NCBI GenBank assembly: GCA_963921935.1
Contig: OY998185.1
Span: 186,001-250,000, forward strand
Source: Galeruca laticollis
Taxonomy: Eukaryota > Arthropoda > Insecta > Coleoptera > Chrysomelidae
Direction: 5' to 3'
DNA: 64,000 nt
The notes below the pieces were generated by a model. That model ran no database searches. It saw only the letters and a program-made list of their open reading frames with translations, and was not told where the DNA came from. A program made the translations under genes and the position numbers. Below are positions 44,761-55,929 of the stretch, piece by piece (position 1 is the first letter of the stretch; each line of letters begins with the position of its first letter).

Positions 44761-45605
44761 CAAATTAAACATTTTCGAGGTGCATTCATGCTAGAGACTA
44801 CCTAAATCCGGTCCTCGACAACAATAGTGTGTAACTTGGACTCGTCCAAAAATAACGAAACACATTGGGTGGCATATACGAGGGTTGTTTTTTTTTCAAC
44901 CTCCAATAGGCTATAAAGAAAAGACGGGTGAATATACAAAAAAGATTTTATCATAAGAAGTAATGTACAATGCAGGTTATTTCTCTACATAATTACCATG
45001 ACGATTGAGACATTTATCATATCTGTGAACAAGCTTTGCAATACCCTCCTCATGAAATGTTGCCGCTAATGATTGGAAGTGAGTTGTGACGGGTTGGCAC
45101 TAGGTCGGGACTATATGGTTGGAGTTCATCATGCACATCAGTTCGGCCATCTTAAAAATTTCGACGCCATTCACGAACAACACCATCGCTTATAAAGCTG
45201 TCTCCATACACTCGACTCATTCTTCGATGAATTTCCGCTGCTTGCAATAAACGAATAACACTTCGCAATTCAAACTTGGCGGGAGAATCAATAGCGACAG
45301 CCATGTTTACCTGACTGCAGCTCAACAGAAAATGGCGTGTTGGACTCACCAGTGACAGAATGTATGGAAGAGAAGATGCGCAGCACACTAGCCACCTCGA
45401 GCATGTCTGGCCTTCGTACTATGCGATCGGAGGTTGAAAAAAACGCAACCCTCGTATAAAGAAAAACAATGTCATCGAGTATTTCGATTCATTTGGTAAT
45501 TTGAAACCGCCAAAAGAACTTGTAAAGTATCTGGAAGGAAGAAAAGTTGAAATTTTTTATAACAATAATCAGTTTCAAATCTACGATCAATTCAATTATT
45601 GACAT
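44720..45605 (+). pseudogene. Polinton adenain-like cysteine protease, split by a mariner
   Basis: The left part (44,700-44,876) has LLNRPLYDIDI, FRGAFM and NLDSSKNN leading to THWVA with the catalytic His. The right part (45,457-45,605) has VIEYFDSFGNLKPPKEL, FYNNNQFQ and HLCLKFL. The Cys-Gly normally found before HLCLKFL reads TAT TGA here, so the nucleophile is replaced by Tyr and followed by a stop. A 576-bp deleted mariner sits between the His block and the EYFDSFGN block. The gene would process capsid proteins. Confidence 0.7.
44879..45454 (-). mobile_element. Internally deleted mariner (576 bp)
   Basis: CGAGGGTTG...TTTCAACCTCC at the left and its inverse at the right are flanked by TA. 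A minus-strand frame (45,152-45,388) keeps the mariner N-terminus, with MAVAIDSPAKFELRSVIRLL then VREWRRNF, including the first helix-turn-helix. The catalytic domain is gone. Its TIR differs from that of the mariner at 49,889 in the CAACC segment. Confidence 0.85.
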
Positions 45606-46779
45606 TTGTGTTTAAAATTTCTACTTCAACATATATCGAACAATGGGAGAGGAGGACATTAAATTATTATTATTAACGCAACACCAAAAACTTCTGAGAA
45701 GTTTTACTACTGAAGAACTGAAACAAGTCCCATTCAATGTCTGGAACTGAAAATGTCGAAAAGCTCGGAACATATTAGTTTGGTTTGAAAATACTGCGAT
45801 AAAAAAGCTGCACGAATTTGGTTTTCAGCTTCGAGGTCTGGTGGATCTGGAAGCGCCATCAATTTGGTAATCACTGAATCATGATGTTTTACAAAAGTAT
45901 CAAGTATCAGTTGCACGAATTTGTAAAAGAGGATGAACGGACTTGTCAGTCTTACTTTGATCGGCTAAACCGCTCATTATTTGAAGATCATTTAAGGCGG
46001 CTTTACGATGAAAACGATACTGGTTGACTCTATCCTTTGTAAATAAAATAAACAGAAATTTCGAAGCAAAGGAAGCAAATTTTCAATAAAATGTTGCGAA
46101 TAAATTGAATCAAATTTCAAATGATATTGTACAAACTACCGGTTACCGGTAAAGTTTGAAATGAACAAATGATTTAATAACATTGTTGAATCCCCCTGTA
46201 TAGCGAAAAGTATAGAAAAAGTAAAGTAAAAAAAATAAGTAATAACCATGAAATTGAACAGTTGATAAGAAAACGAAATTTTTTTGAATTATCACTCAAA
46301 CTAGTTGACCAGAGAATATATGGGCTCACCCTGTATAAAATTACACCAAATAATAACAGAATGAGAATAAGAAATGAAAACTATTGAGTATTTAATCGAA
46401 GAAAAACACGTCTGTTCAAATCTCCGTTTGGAAATTATAAAAATATTCAATAATCAAACGACCAGTTTTTGTTCGGCAATATCAAGAAATTCAGGTACAA
46501 TATCTTCAAGGTTAATCACTTTTGAAATAAAGTAGATCGATTTAAAAATTATTGGAAAGAGTAAAAATAAGCAAACGTACATTTATAATGAAAATTTTGT
46601 TTTTAAATGAGAGTAATAAAAGTGCCTTTTTCTAGGCTAAAAAAATAACTATTCAGGCTAACCAATGTTCGGGACTATAGCAATTTCCCTTTTGTTTTAA
46701 ATTTCAATTGAATTCATTAATAATAATTATTTAAAGGCTGACAATTTACCTTTTACTCATTTCTCGGAGACTAACCGGC
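45606..46779. other. Unrecognised stretch after Polinton protease
   Basis: A short plus frame follows the protease (MGEEDIKLLLLTQHQKLL...) and soon stops. A 60-codon minus frame at 45,734-45,916 (FVKHHDSVITKLMALPDPPD) looks protein-like but is not recognised. From 46,100 to 46,780 it is AT-rich with no frame. Confidence 0.4.
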
Positions 46780-47300
46780 CGGCGTGGTATATCGATGTAG
46801 CTTCACTCACACACCGTTGTACTCTAGCGCGCGGTGATTGTCTTATTACTACGATAATTTACACACACTCGGTACAAAACTTTGACGAGATGAAAATGTC
46901 AACATTGCGCGGTTGAATTTGAAATATATAAGGCATATCTGGATTCAATCACGAACATTCAAATGGATTTAAAATGTTTAACAATGTAAAAACTTGTATT
47001 CTTAATAAAGTTAAGTAATAAAGTATATGATGTTGTTTTTATTGACGAAAACGTTGACTATATTGACGACAGATGGCGGATCTAGGTTAACTGTATTAAG
47101 AACACATGGCGGACAATGTAGGTTGACAATTTTTACGACAGACGGCGGGCAAGGTAGGTTTTGGCTGACCAATGAAAGACGATGGGGGTGTGGCCTAAAT
47201 GTGGAGTGGTGGGGGCGCTGCCAAGTGACGGTATACTTACTGACTCGATTCTTATCCAAACTTTCATATGGAGTTGGTTATGGTTCCAGGTAGATTTTTA
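46780..47300 (+). promoter_or_regulatory. LTR- or promoter-like block
   Basis: ATATATAAGGCATA (TATA-like) at about 46,925, two AATAAAG signals near 47,003 and 47,019, and TGGTTATGGTTCCAGG at 47,275, which resembles the internal initiator-Met-tRNA primer site of copia elements. A partner LTR was not found, so this is tentative. Confidence 0.25.
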
Positions 47301-48479
47301 TTTCAGAGTCTGATAATGTCAGTTGCGGAACTCCATAACGTCTGTGTTATGTCCAAGTTTGTTAACAGATTTAAAACTTCCACATAAATAAAGCAACAAA
47401 TCAAAATGTTCATATAATTTACTTACATACTTATGAAACTATAATTAGGGCATGTAATAAACTTGATAAAAATTTGTGTTTACTTTTTATGTAAATATAT
47501 AAATGTACAAAATCTTTGTTTTCTTATAAAAAAACTATAAATAATAATTCAAATTAGGAATGAGTATAAATGTTTATTAGAATCAAAAATTCACATGAGC
47601 AAGAGTATATCAAGGCTAAAAATAAACAGTTGTTTTAGAATTTTATGAAATAAAATAAGGAATATTTATATTTATGCACATTATTAGTAGTTATTCTCAA
47701 TTATTTTGAACATATTGAATTCAAAACATCTTCCACAAATTCGAAAATAATAAATCATAGTGCTCTTACATGTTTCAATATTATTACTTATTAATACTTA
47801 TCATGCATTTTGTAAAAATATCGAATAATATTGATGTAACTTAATATTCGAAGTATTGACAGAAATTAGTAATCATATTGTTACATTAAACATTGAGACT
47901 GAAGAAATATTGACTGTTAATTACAGAAGATACAATCCCTTGAAAATTCTAAAATTAATTGTATGAAAGGTGTTATTGTTTGTACTGTAATTTTTTCTTG
48001 TGTTTACACTAATTTCATGATCAATTTCATTTATAATGTTGAGAAAAACTCAAGAATTATTCAATATTTTTTTCATTCTAATTTTTCTCTTTGTACTTAT
48101 TGACTTAGAAATTTTGAATTTGACTGATGTTTTTTCTACTGTAAATAAAAAACATTTTCAAATGTGATAATTTTCAAATTTTAATAAATTCAAATTTTTT
48201 TCAAATGGGCACTTGTATATTAATCATAGTAGATTTTCAAAAAAGTTTTCCCCTATATTTGAGACGTTTTTACATTCCTAAAACTAAAAAAAATAGCGAG
48301 ACTTGCCTGATCTATTTTGAAAACTTTTAGTTTGTTTATTTTGACTAATTCCGAAATATTTAACCGGATTATTACTACAAAGAGAATTGTCGCTATTGGA
48401 AGGTTTATTATGATGCAATATTTTTGATTGTTTTTTAACAAAACCTATTAAATTGCTATAGGTGGGAATATCCGTATTT
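47301..48479. other. AT-rich non-coding stretch
   Basis: No frame, repeat or RNA gene is recognised on either strand. Confidence 0.55.
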
Positions 48480-49820
48480 CCAGGCCAACTTCAAAGGCCC
48501 TTGCGGTATCGTGATCCAACTTCGTTAATCCCTGATATATCAATATGAAATCAGCGAAATCGGGCAAATTTAACTTTTTTAACACCGACACCACAAGATC
48601 AAATCGTTCCAGAAACATATCTCTGTATGAAATTGCTTAATTTCCATAATTTGTTGCAAATAACTGTTGGCTAAATAACGTTGATTTTCGTATTTATCTA
48701 CAAGAGCCTTATGAATAATATTCTAATTATCCGTAGTTAGAGAAACGCCTGCACAAACTGTCAAAGCTGAACCGCGTATATGCTCTACTAAAAAATGAAT
48801 TTGATCAAGAGCGGACAATGCTGCATTATTATGTATCCTGCTTTTATATAAGTTGATTTCGCGGAGATAATCCCGAACGCATGTTCACTTTAAAATTTGC
48901 CGTTCGCGGTGAAAAGAAAACACCCTACGGATTGAAGGAACGATATCGCATTCAGAACGAATCATAACCTAAAATTTTGTTGTTTTGTGAGATTATTATT
49001 TTTGGTAAAAAGTAATGGTATACAAACATACTCCATTTTAATTACTGATTTTTTAGATCATGTACTATAAGTTCGAGTGACGAAGATTTGGAAGAGCTGT
49101 ACCAAAAATGCAAACTTCTTTGAAGAAATTGTGTCACAATTTGATTATGAGGTGTTTATAACTCATTTTAGGATAACTAGACCGGATGTACCGTGAATTA
49201 CATATCAGAGATAACAGAACATTTATCCTTTGATGTGCTAAGCGCGATCGCGTAGTTTAAAAATTTGATTCTATCCGGAACTAATTCGTATATGCGCTTG
49301 CACCGTAGCATAGGTTCAGTTTGTGTTCTGAATACGTTCGGGATTGTTTCCGCGAAAACGCCTATGTGTATGAAGTTTCCCATTGGCGTATTTCACCAGA
49401 AAATTCCGGTAGATCGATTTTTGGTAGTTGAGGACGATTGTCCGCGAAAGTAACCATCTGATTTGTAGATAATGCTGCAGAGAAATCTCGGAACCCTGAG
49501 TCTGCCTTTCTAAACTTTTTTCAGTCAAATGAAACTACCTCAGAATCGGGTACAAAATCCTCATTTATTTAAAACTCCTCTAAATTGATTTCATTTAAAA
49601 GCGCTATCAAATCCTTCCTAACACTATCTACTGTAAGGTATACAGCCCTATTTTTTTGATGCACTTCTTTTTTCAAATCTTTAGAAATATCATAAAGCGA
49701 CTGTATAAATTCAAAAAATGTCTCTTTTTGGGTCAAGCATTTTAAGCTTCCTTGCGCCTTAGTTATTTTATTCATGTTTGGAATCACAAAACGAAGTATA
49801 TTAAAAAATAATACCAACAT
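48480..49820 (-). pseudogene. gag: BEL/Pao-type gag remnant (DUF1759-like)
   Basis: Minus-strand blocks in order: an 83-codon helical frame (49,820-49,569) ending NEINLEEF; then RPQLPKIDLPEFSGEIRQW (about 49,450-49,395), the classic opening of this gag domain; then SRIHNNAALSALDQIHFL and EHIRGSALTVC (48,850-48,760); and LVDKYENQRYLANSYLQQI (48,715-48,660). Stops and frameshifts separate them. About 500 bp with inverted ends interrupt it at 48,857-49,357. No protease or RT follows on the minus strand. Confidence 0.7.
48857..49357. mobile_element. ~500-bp MITE inside gag remnant
   Basis: TTTCGCGGAGATAATCCCGA at the left and TCGGGATTGTTTCCGCGAAA at the right are inverted relatives over about 23 bp. 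They bracket exactly the sequence that interrupts the gag coding blocks. Inside, after an acceptor-like TTTTTTAG, a short stretch reads SSSDEDLEELYQKC, possibly an exon scrap of the parent transposase. The target duplication is not clear. Confidence 0.5.
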
Positions 49821-49888
49821 ATAAATATTAATAGGATATAAAGTTGCGCTAAATGAATACTCTCTTACTTAGTACGTAGCACATTCTA

Positions 49889-51222
49889 CGAGGGCAATTC
49901 AGAAACTAACCTCCGATTGGTCACAGTGCGGGTAGTGGGGGGAGTAGCGCGCCATCTGTGCATTCACACGCTCAGCAGGTCAGTCGGCATCAAGCCGTAG
50001 TCGAGTGAACATCGTACCTGCGCTAGTTTAGTTTTTGTGGCAGTTTGAAATGTGTGCTGCAATAGAAAATCCCGCCAAATGTGAAGTGCGTGCTGTTATA
50101 AGGTTTTTTACAGCCAAAGGATACTCTGCAGCAGCTATTCATCGTGAGCTTTGTGCCGTGTACGGACCAAAAGTTATGAGTGAAGGAGTTGTCCGTGAAT
50201 GGGTACGTTTATTTAAAAGTGGACGAGAAAACGTTCATGATGAAGAGAGGAGTGGTAGACCATCCTTGGTGACTGACGAACTCGTTCAGACAGTTGATGC
50301 AAAAGTTCGTGAAAATCGACGTTTCACAATGGCGGAGTTGTCTACTGATTTTCCACAGATTTCTAAGACTCTTTTGTACGAGATAGTGACAGCAAGATTG
50401 GGTTACCGTAAGTTCTGTGCACGATGGGTGCCCAAAATTCTTACCGACCACCACAAAAGTCAAAGAATGGCCTCTGCATTAGACTTTCTGTCACGTTATG
50501 AGGACGAAGGAGAACCATTGTTAAACAGAATCGTGACCGGTGACGAAACCTGGATTAAGTACGTGAACCCTGAGACAAAAGAACAATCAAAGATGTGGGC
50601 ACATTCAGATTCGCCTACCAAACCAAAAAAAGCCCGGCAAGATTTTTCTGCCAGAAAACTGATGGCAACGGTGTTTTGGGATGCCAAAGGGGTGTTGTTG
50701 GTTGAATTCATGGAACGTGGGACGACCATTAATCAAGACGTGTACTGTGAAACACTAAAAACATTACGACGGGCTATACAGAACAAACGCCGTGGTATGC
50801 TGACTTCCGGTATCGTTTTTTTGCACGATAACGCCCGTCCTCACTCTGCTCGCAGAACAACAGCCCTTCTTGAGTCCTTCAAGTGGGACGTTTTCAACCA
50901 TCCACCTTACAGCCCAGATCTGGCGCCAAGCGATTATCACCTCTTCATGCATATGAAGAAATGGCTCGGGTCCCAGCGGTTTGATGACGACGAAGAGCTC
51001 AAAGATGCGGTCACAGGCTGGCTCAAGGCACAAGCGGGTGATTTTTATGCAGAAGGAATTTCAAAGCTTGTGAAGAGATACGATAAGTGCCTCAATCGTT
51101 ATGGAGACTATGTCGAAAAATAGTGCAAAGATGTAGTTGTAAGATGTATATATTAAAATATTTTTACTTAACTTGGTGTATTTTTTTCAATCAACCGGAG
51201 GTTAGTTTCTGAATTGCCCTCG
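49889..51222 (+). mobile_element. Full-length mariner (1,334 bp)
   Basis: Terminal repeats of about 27 bp are perfect or nearly so (CGAGGGCAATTCAGAAACTA at the left, inverse at the right) and are flanked by TA at 49,887 and 51,223. The element contains an uninterrupted transposase. Confidence 0.95.
50035..51123 (+). CDS. Mariner transposase, 362 residues
   Basis: The first ATG in frame is probably at 50,050 (MCAAIENPAKCEVRAVIRFF); the listed TTG-type start adds five residues. An N-terminal double helix-turn-helix runs to about residue 110, with the linker WVPKILTDHHK. The catalytic triad is TGDETW, LHDNARPHSA and PDLAPSDYHLF, with exactly 34 residues between the second and third Asp (DD34D). 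No stop or frameshift. The size matches active mariners (about 345-350 residues). It would excise and insert at TA sites. Confidence 0.95.
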   Translation: MWQFEMCAAIENPAKCEVRAVIRFFTAKGYSAAAIHRELCAVYGPKVMSEGVVREWVRLFKSGRENVHDEERSGRPSLVTDELVQTVDAKVRENRRFTMAELSTDFPQISKTLLYEIVTARLGYRKFCARWVPKILTDHHKSQRMASALDFLSRYEDEGEPLLNRIVTGDETWIKYVNPETKEQSKMWAHSDSPTKPKKARQDFSARKLMATVFWDAKGVLLVEFMERGTTINQDVYCETLKTLRRAIQNKRRGMLTSGIVFLHDNARPHSARRTTALLESFKWDVFNHPPYSPDLAPSDYHLFMHMKKWLGSQRFDDDEELKDAVTGWLKAQAGDFYAEGISKLVKRYDKCLNRYGDYVEK

Positions 51223-53093
51223 TATATCACTGCGACAGTTTCAACAAACGTGCGGTTCTCGGTACTAGGCATGTTAAAGGAACTATATATGAAAAATTCA
51301 GTCTTTAAGCTGACAGACTTCATAAGAAGAAAAAGGCTGAATAATGTCATCTAGATTTTTTTAGAGGACCACAATAGATCTGAAAAGGTTTCAGTGAAAT
51401 CTATCTACTTTCATTTTATTTTGCCGAAAACAATTTTTCTGGCAACAAAAACTATAAACTATTAGTTTTAACACAATTTATTACAAACCGATTTTGCACA
51501 AAAACACCGAAATAGATAAAAGGCAAAATCGTTTATCACACATTTTTTTGAAATTTTACTTACCAATAAATGATGTGGCCGCTTCTTCTTGCAAGAAAAC
51601 ACTTACTCCAAATGTTCGAATTTGATTTAATTACCAAATTCTCCTGTGAATTTATTTCAACTTTCCCTGTATAATACAATTCGAATATTCTGCTCAAAAC
51701 ATACAACTAAATATATCCTTCTTCTCAACATTTAATATTTCCTTACATCAACAAAAAATTCATTTTAACTTTACTACCATATAAGAAATACAGATAAATA
51801 TAGTTTTCTGAAATTCCAATGAATATTTCAAAGTACCCGACACCTTATCGCTTCATAAAAACTCTGTTATCTGTATCAACGAAACATTTCAGGCCCCAAA
51901 AAAATCACCCTAACTGCCAACTTTCACTCGCTGTATCTGACCGTTACGTTTTAAAACTCTTTTATCCCATTGGCCAGATCCTAATATTTTGCTCCTTCCT
52001 CGCAGCTATGTCAACCGACGTATAAATACGCCATCTACCTTATATTTTGCCTCTTCATCATTTAACCGTGGTACATAAAGGTACTCAAGTTATAAGAGCA
52101 CCCGCCGTTTTTTATCCCGGTAACAAACATCTGTATTTAATCTTCAATCATCCATTAATCCCTCATATTATGTGCAAAATAATCACAGTGTAACGCGTAT
52201 GTACAAGTGAGTTCTTAATTGTCTACGCAAAAATAAAAAAGTTATAAATTCCTGCTATATAAAAAAAATGAACGTGACATAAGTGTTTAATTTCTTCATA
52301 CATTTCATCATACATCCTACATCAGTGAACACAATCATTTGGTCCTTCGAGAGCATCAGCTAACAACAAAGAACTGTCCATTCCATCTATTATCCCACGT
52401 AAAAAAGTGTTAATTAGAACACCAAACAAACGGAGTGTTTGGGAAAAGGCAAAAGGAAAGGGTGAACCACTCACAATTAACTATCCTTTTTGATTTAATT
52501 TATGTAAAGTTGGTTTTGTGATCAATTTCCGTTACCGATTCCGTCAGAATTTTGCCATTAAAGCCGAGATCCAAAATTATTTATCAACCTTTTTGTCTAT
52601 TATTGAGCGGATCGATACTGGTACTACTATACTACTACTAAAATCATTTATGGTATTTTTAAATTGTATGCTTTCGAGCGATGTTGTCAAGCCGTACCTA
52701 TATATTTTTCGCATGAAAATAAAAATAGCGCAAGCACTGTGGTGATAGTAATATTAAACAAAAAGAAATTGATAATTTAGTGGCTGAAATGATTGTGTTG
52801 ATACTTGCTATTCAACTTTGTAGAGGGTGTGGGATTTCAAAGATAGATGCGGGCCTAAGTATAATTTACCATTTCCCAGTTTTGACTACTAAAACTATCA
52901 TTAAGTGAATATTTTGTAATGATTTCATTACTTACAAAATTTATTAGGAAAGCTATGTTTGTTATGTTATACTAAGATTGTAGTAAATTATATTTATTGT
53001 AATCAGAATGAACATATTTACTATACTCCATTCTTGGTCTGTAAACTCTCTAGGAGTAGAGCAGCAAGAAAAGTAAACTAAAACTCTGAATTT
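51223..53093. other. AT-rich unannotated stretch
   Basis: Several frames of 60-75 codons occur (51,819; 52,518), but none looks like a protein family. No repeat structure is seen. Confidence 0.5.
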
Positions 53094-53468
53094 TTGTGGG
53101 AAAAATGGCATCAACCACAAGGGAAATTTAAAAGTGCATCTTTAAGTACACATTTAAAAATAGTTGTTCTAAACGTGTGTGATACTCTCGTGCACAAGCA
53201 CCCAACGTGTACCGTTCGCAATCTAGTTTCAAAATGTGCCAATATGACAGGAATTGGAAAAACTACCATATACAAGCTATTAAAACACAGAAAAAACGGT
53301 TTAGCTATGGAACCTGCGAAGAATCCACCACAAAAAACATATATAGAAATCAAAGAGGCACTAAATAAGCAAATGCCAATAATCGATAAGGTTTTATCAA
53401 CACTTAATGATAACGATCATTTATCAATAATAAAGTATCAAAATAATGGAAAAGTTGACATTAATTAA
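53094..53468 (+). CDS. Helix-turn-helix protein fragment, transposon-like
   Basis: The 124-codon frame has a basic N-terminus, LKIVVLNVCDTLVHKHP, then CTVRNLVSKCANMTGIGKTTIYKLLKHRK, a helix-turn-helix as found at the start of transposon-derived proteins in insects. A charged tail follows, with a stop at 53,466. No catalytic domain follows, so it is probably the remnant 5' exon of a transposase gene. The exact superfamily is not recognised. Confidence 0.4.
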   Translation: MWEKWHQPQGKFKSASLSTHLKIVVLNVCDTLVHKHPTCTVRNLVSKCANMTGIGKTTIYKLLKHRKNGLAMEPAKNPPQKTYIEIKEALNKQMPIIDKVLSTLNDNDHLSIIKYQNNGKVDIN

Positions 53469-53859
53469 ATTTCATTAATTCAATTAGATGAAACCTGCCT
53501 CAACGAAGGACACACTCTTACTAAAGTCTGGCAAAGCTTTTTTAGACTGATTATCAACGGGTTTAAAAGTACGGGCACGGGTAAAAAAGAGAGGGCATTG
53601 AAAAAGCAAAATGTATACACATTTTTGACGATTATGTCTAAACTACTGCCAACATTGTAATAAAATTTTGTACGAATATGTTTTGCTGACAAATCTTATG
53701 AATTTGTTTTTATATCTGCCTCTCACAGGGCGCGCTAGTTACACGGTTCGTACCGAGTAGTATTGAACATATTTTTTTGAGGCTAAATTTTCGAGTCCAA
53801 ATTTTATGTCCACTCAAAAATTATTCAATTTTACACCAAAAAGCTACTCTAACAAAATG
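53469..53859. other. Unannotated stretch
   Basis: Some coding-like scraps follow the helix-turn-helix frame (LDETCLNEGHT near 53,490) but no sustained frame. GGCGCGCTAGTTACACGG near 53,728 is the only GC-rich feature. Confidence 0.4.
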
Positions 53860-54135
53860 CCCTAACATCCGTTGTAATAATCCAGTGGCCGCTGTCACCA
53901 GTGTAATCAACTGTCTATTTATTCTGTCACCAGTGAAATAAATGTGAGCTGTCACCACTGCAATGAATCAGTAGATTCCGATTGTATATTTATCCTTTGT
54001 GATGAATATTTGGTCACCACTGTAATAACCGCTGTGGTCGTTTAGGGTTTACAACCCTCCGTTACCAGTGTAGGATAACCTTTGAATTCCTATTTCCTTT
54101 ATTTTTGCAGCGTGCTGTCACCAGTGCCTTATGGC
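53860..54135. repeat. CTGTCACCAGTG motif cluster, left
   Basis: CTGTCACCAGTG and close variants (GGTCACCACTGTAATAA, GTTACCAGTGTAGG) recur at about 53,892, 53,924, 53,949, 54,009, 54,061 and 54,114. The same motif with the same TAA-rich tail recurs at 58,507 and 58,589, on the far side of the glycoprotein gene. Confidence 0.6.
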
Positions 54136-54465
54136 ACAATTTAGAGCCAGGAATCCCCCCGTGGGTAACCTCGGTGGAGGTGGTTTCCTGGCACGAGCGG
54201 ACAAGGTCTCCGTGGGGCCTCTTGGGCTTATAAAATGTGCCAAGCCTGAGTTCTAAGGCAGGTCGCGTCAACCCGTTCCATCTTGCTGGTCCGAGGGTAG
54301 GGGTTGTTGATAGAGGAAACAGACTGGGTGGATAGTATGTACATATATATCACAAACACAAAATAATTAAGTACAGCAATTCAGCCCTGGTTGGGACAAA
54401 ATAGAAGTTAATCGGGGGAGAATGTCCCGGTACGATACACTAGAAATTAATTAGAGAAAAACGTC
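54136..54465. other. GC-richer unrecognised block
   Basis: About 200 bp with unusually high GC (CCCCGTGGGTAACCTCGGTGG...CTCCGTGGGGCCTC), then AT-rich. It differs sharply from its surroundings and may be the end of an element, but no family is recognised. Confidence 0.35.
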
Positions 54466-54945
54466 TTTCATAATTTGGTTTCTCGTTATTATGACAAAAG
54501 TAAAATATGTCTTCCATATGACTATCCCTGTATACGGAACGAAAAAATTTAATATAACCCGGGCAAAACGTCTTCCATAATCTGAAAGTAGTCTTTCCTG
54601 ATGACATAAATGGAAGATATCTGGTGTATGAATATCCCTGTATAATATAAGAAAATAACTATCAGGACTAGTGCAAAAAGTCTTTCTAAATCTGAAGGTA
54701 TAAATACGATATTTCTTACATATGAATATCATTGTATAATATGAGAAAATAACTATCAAAAAAAACTCATTCGAAAATCTGAAGGTATACCTACGATATT
54801 TCTTACATATGAATATCCCTGTACAATATAAGAAAGTAACTATCAAAAAACTCTTTCGAAAATCCGGCGGTAATCTGACCTGGTTATGATATAAACAAGA
54901 TAATTCTTACATATGATTATCCCTGTATAATTTTTAGATTCCCTT
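54466..54945. repeat. Five tandem 87-110 bp repeats
   Basis: The marker ATATGAATATCCCTGTATAA recurs near 54,526, 54,636, 54,730, 54,817 and 54,921, with AAAACGTCTTTC/AATCTGAAGGTA and AAGAAAATAACTATCA between. Copies are diverged and of variable length. Confidence 0.7.
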
Positions 54946-55925
54946 GACTAAAATTTAGGGGTCTCCTGGATTATTAAATCGATTACAAATCGTACTGTTT
55001 CCTAAATATGTTAGGTGAGGGGCTCAAATGTCAATAGTGCACTTAATATGACCAGGAAATGTATCTTTGGACACCCAGTCAAATCAAATAAAATGTCAAT
55101 ACGATATTTGTTCAAAAAAAATAATTATAATGACATAGAAAAACTTACGTTTTTGAAATATCACAAATCACAACAACACGATGTCACTGTTTACGTACGG
55201 CCGTCTTAGTGTCAGGCCATACAGTACCCCTATGAGGGTTACCACCTCACTGCCTCTGTTACCAAATTTTCTGCTATTTATTTAAGAAGATTTGGGATAT
55301 GTCATTTAATTTTTTTCGTGTTGCCCTTGTCTCGATATTTTTTATTTTCGTAATTGAAGTTTAATTTTCAATTTCTTTATACTAAATTGCAAGGTTTGTC
55401 TATATTTTGATAAACAAACCATAGTGTGTTTTGTAATCGACCTTGTCGGTTGTGTAAAATTGTTTGTTTAAATTCTTTTCTGGTCTAGGTCAACAATTGT
55501 TTTTATATTAAATTGAATTCGACTTATTTTATTATCAAGAAAATTATATATCTATATAGGGTGTCCCTAAATTTCCCTTTGCCATATTTCGTGTTTATTA
55601 CATCACTTCCCCTCTTGTAAAAGTGTTGCGACGTTTCAGGTCCATCACCTTTTTTTATCTAAACTATAATTTTAACAGTGTTTACCAATGAATGAATTTA
55701 CATGAACTTTACATTGTTTTTGTTTTGTGCGTTGCGACACCTTCGGTCACGATTTGTGTTTACGTAACGCGCACTTGACCTTACTCGCGTGTTCGTTTTG
55801 ACTTTCACTTGATTCTTTAACTGTTTTGTCCTTCACCTAGGTCGCGATTACTGACACTCGCGACACTGCTGCTCAGTAGATCGTTCATGGGGTGGTTTCT
55901 CTTTGTCCAATGTTGCGACCTGGGC
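54946..55925. other. Unannotated stretch 3' of glycoprotein gene
   Basis: No convincing frame is seen. TATAGGGTGTCCCTAAATTTCC occurs at about 55,555. The region would be the 3' side of the glycoprotein gene. Confidence 0.45.
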
Positions 55926-55929
55926 TGGC

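Noticed and set aside
47011..47293. Overlapping 82- and 88-codon frames as genes
   Set aside because: They overlap on opposite strands across a short internally repeated stretch (GACGGCGG/CACATGGCGG units). No domain or conservation is visible.
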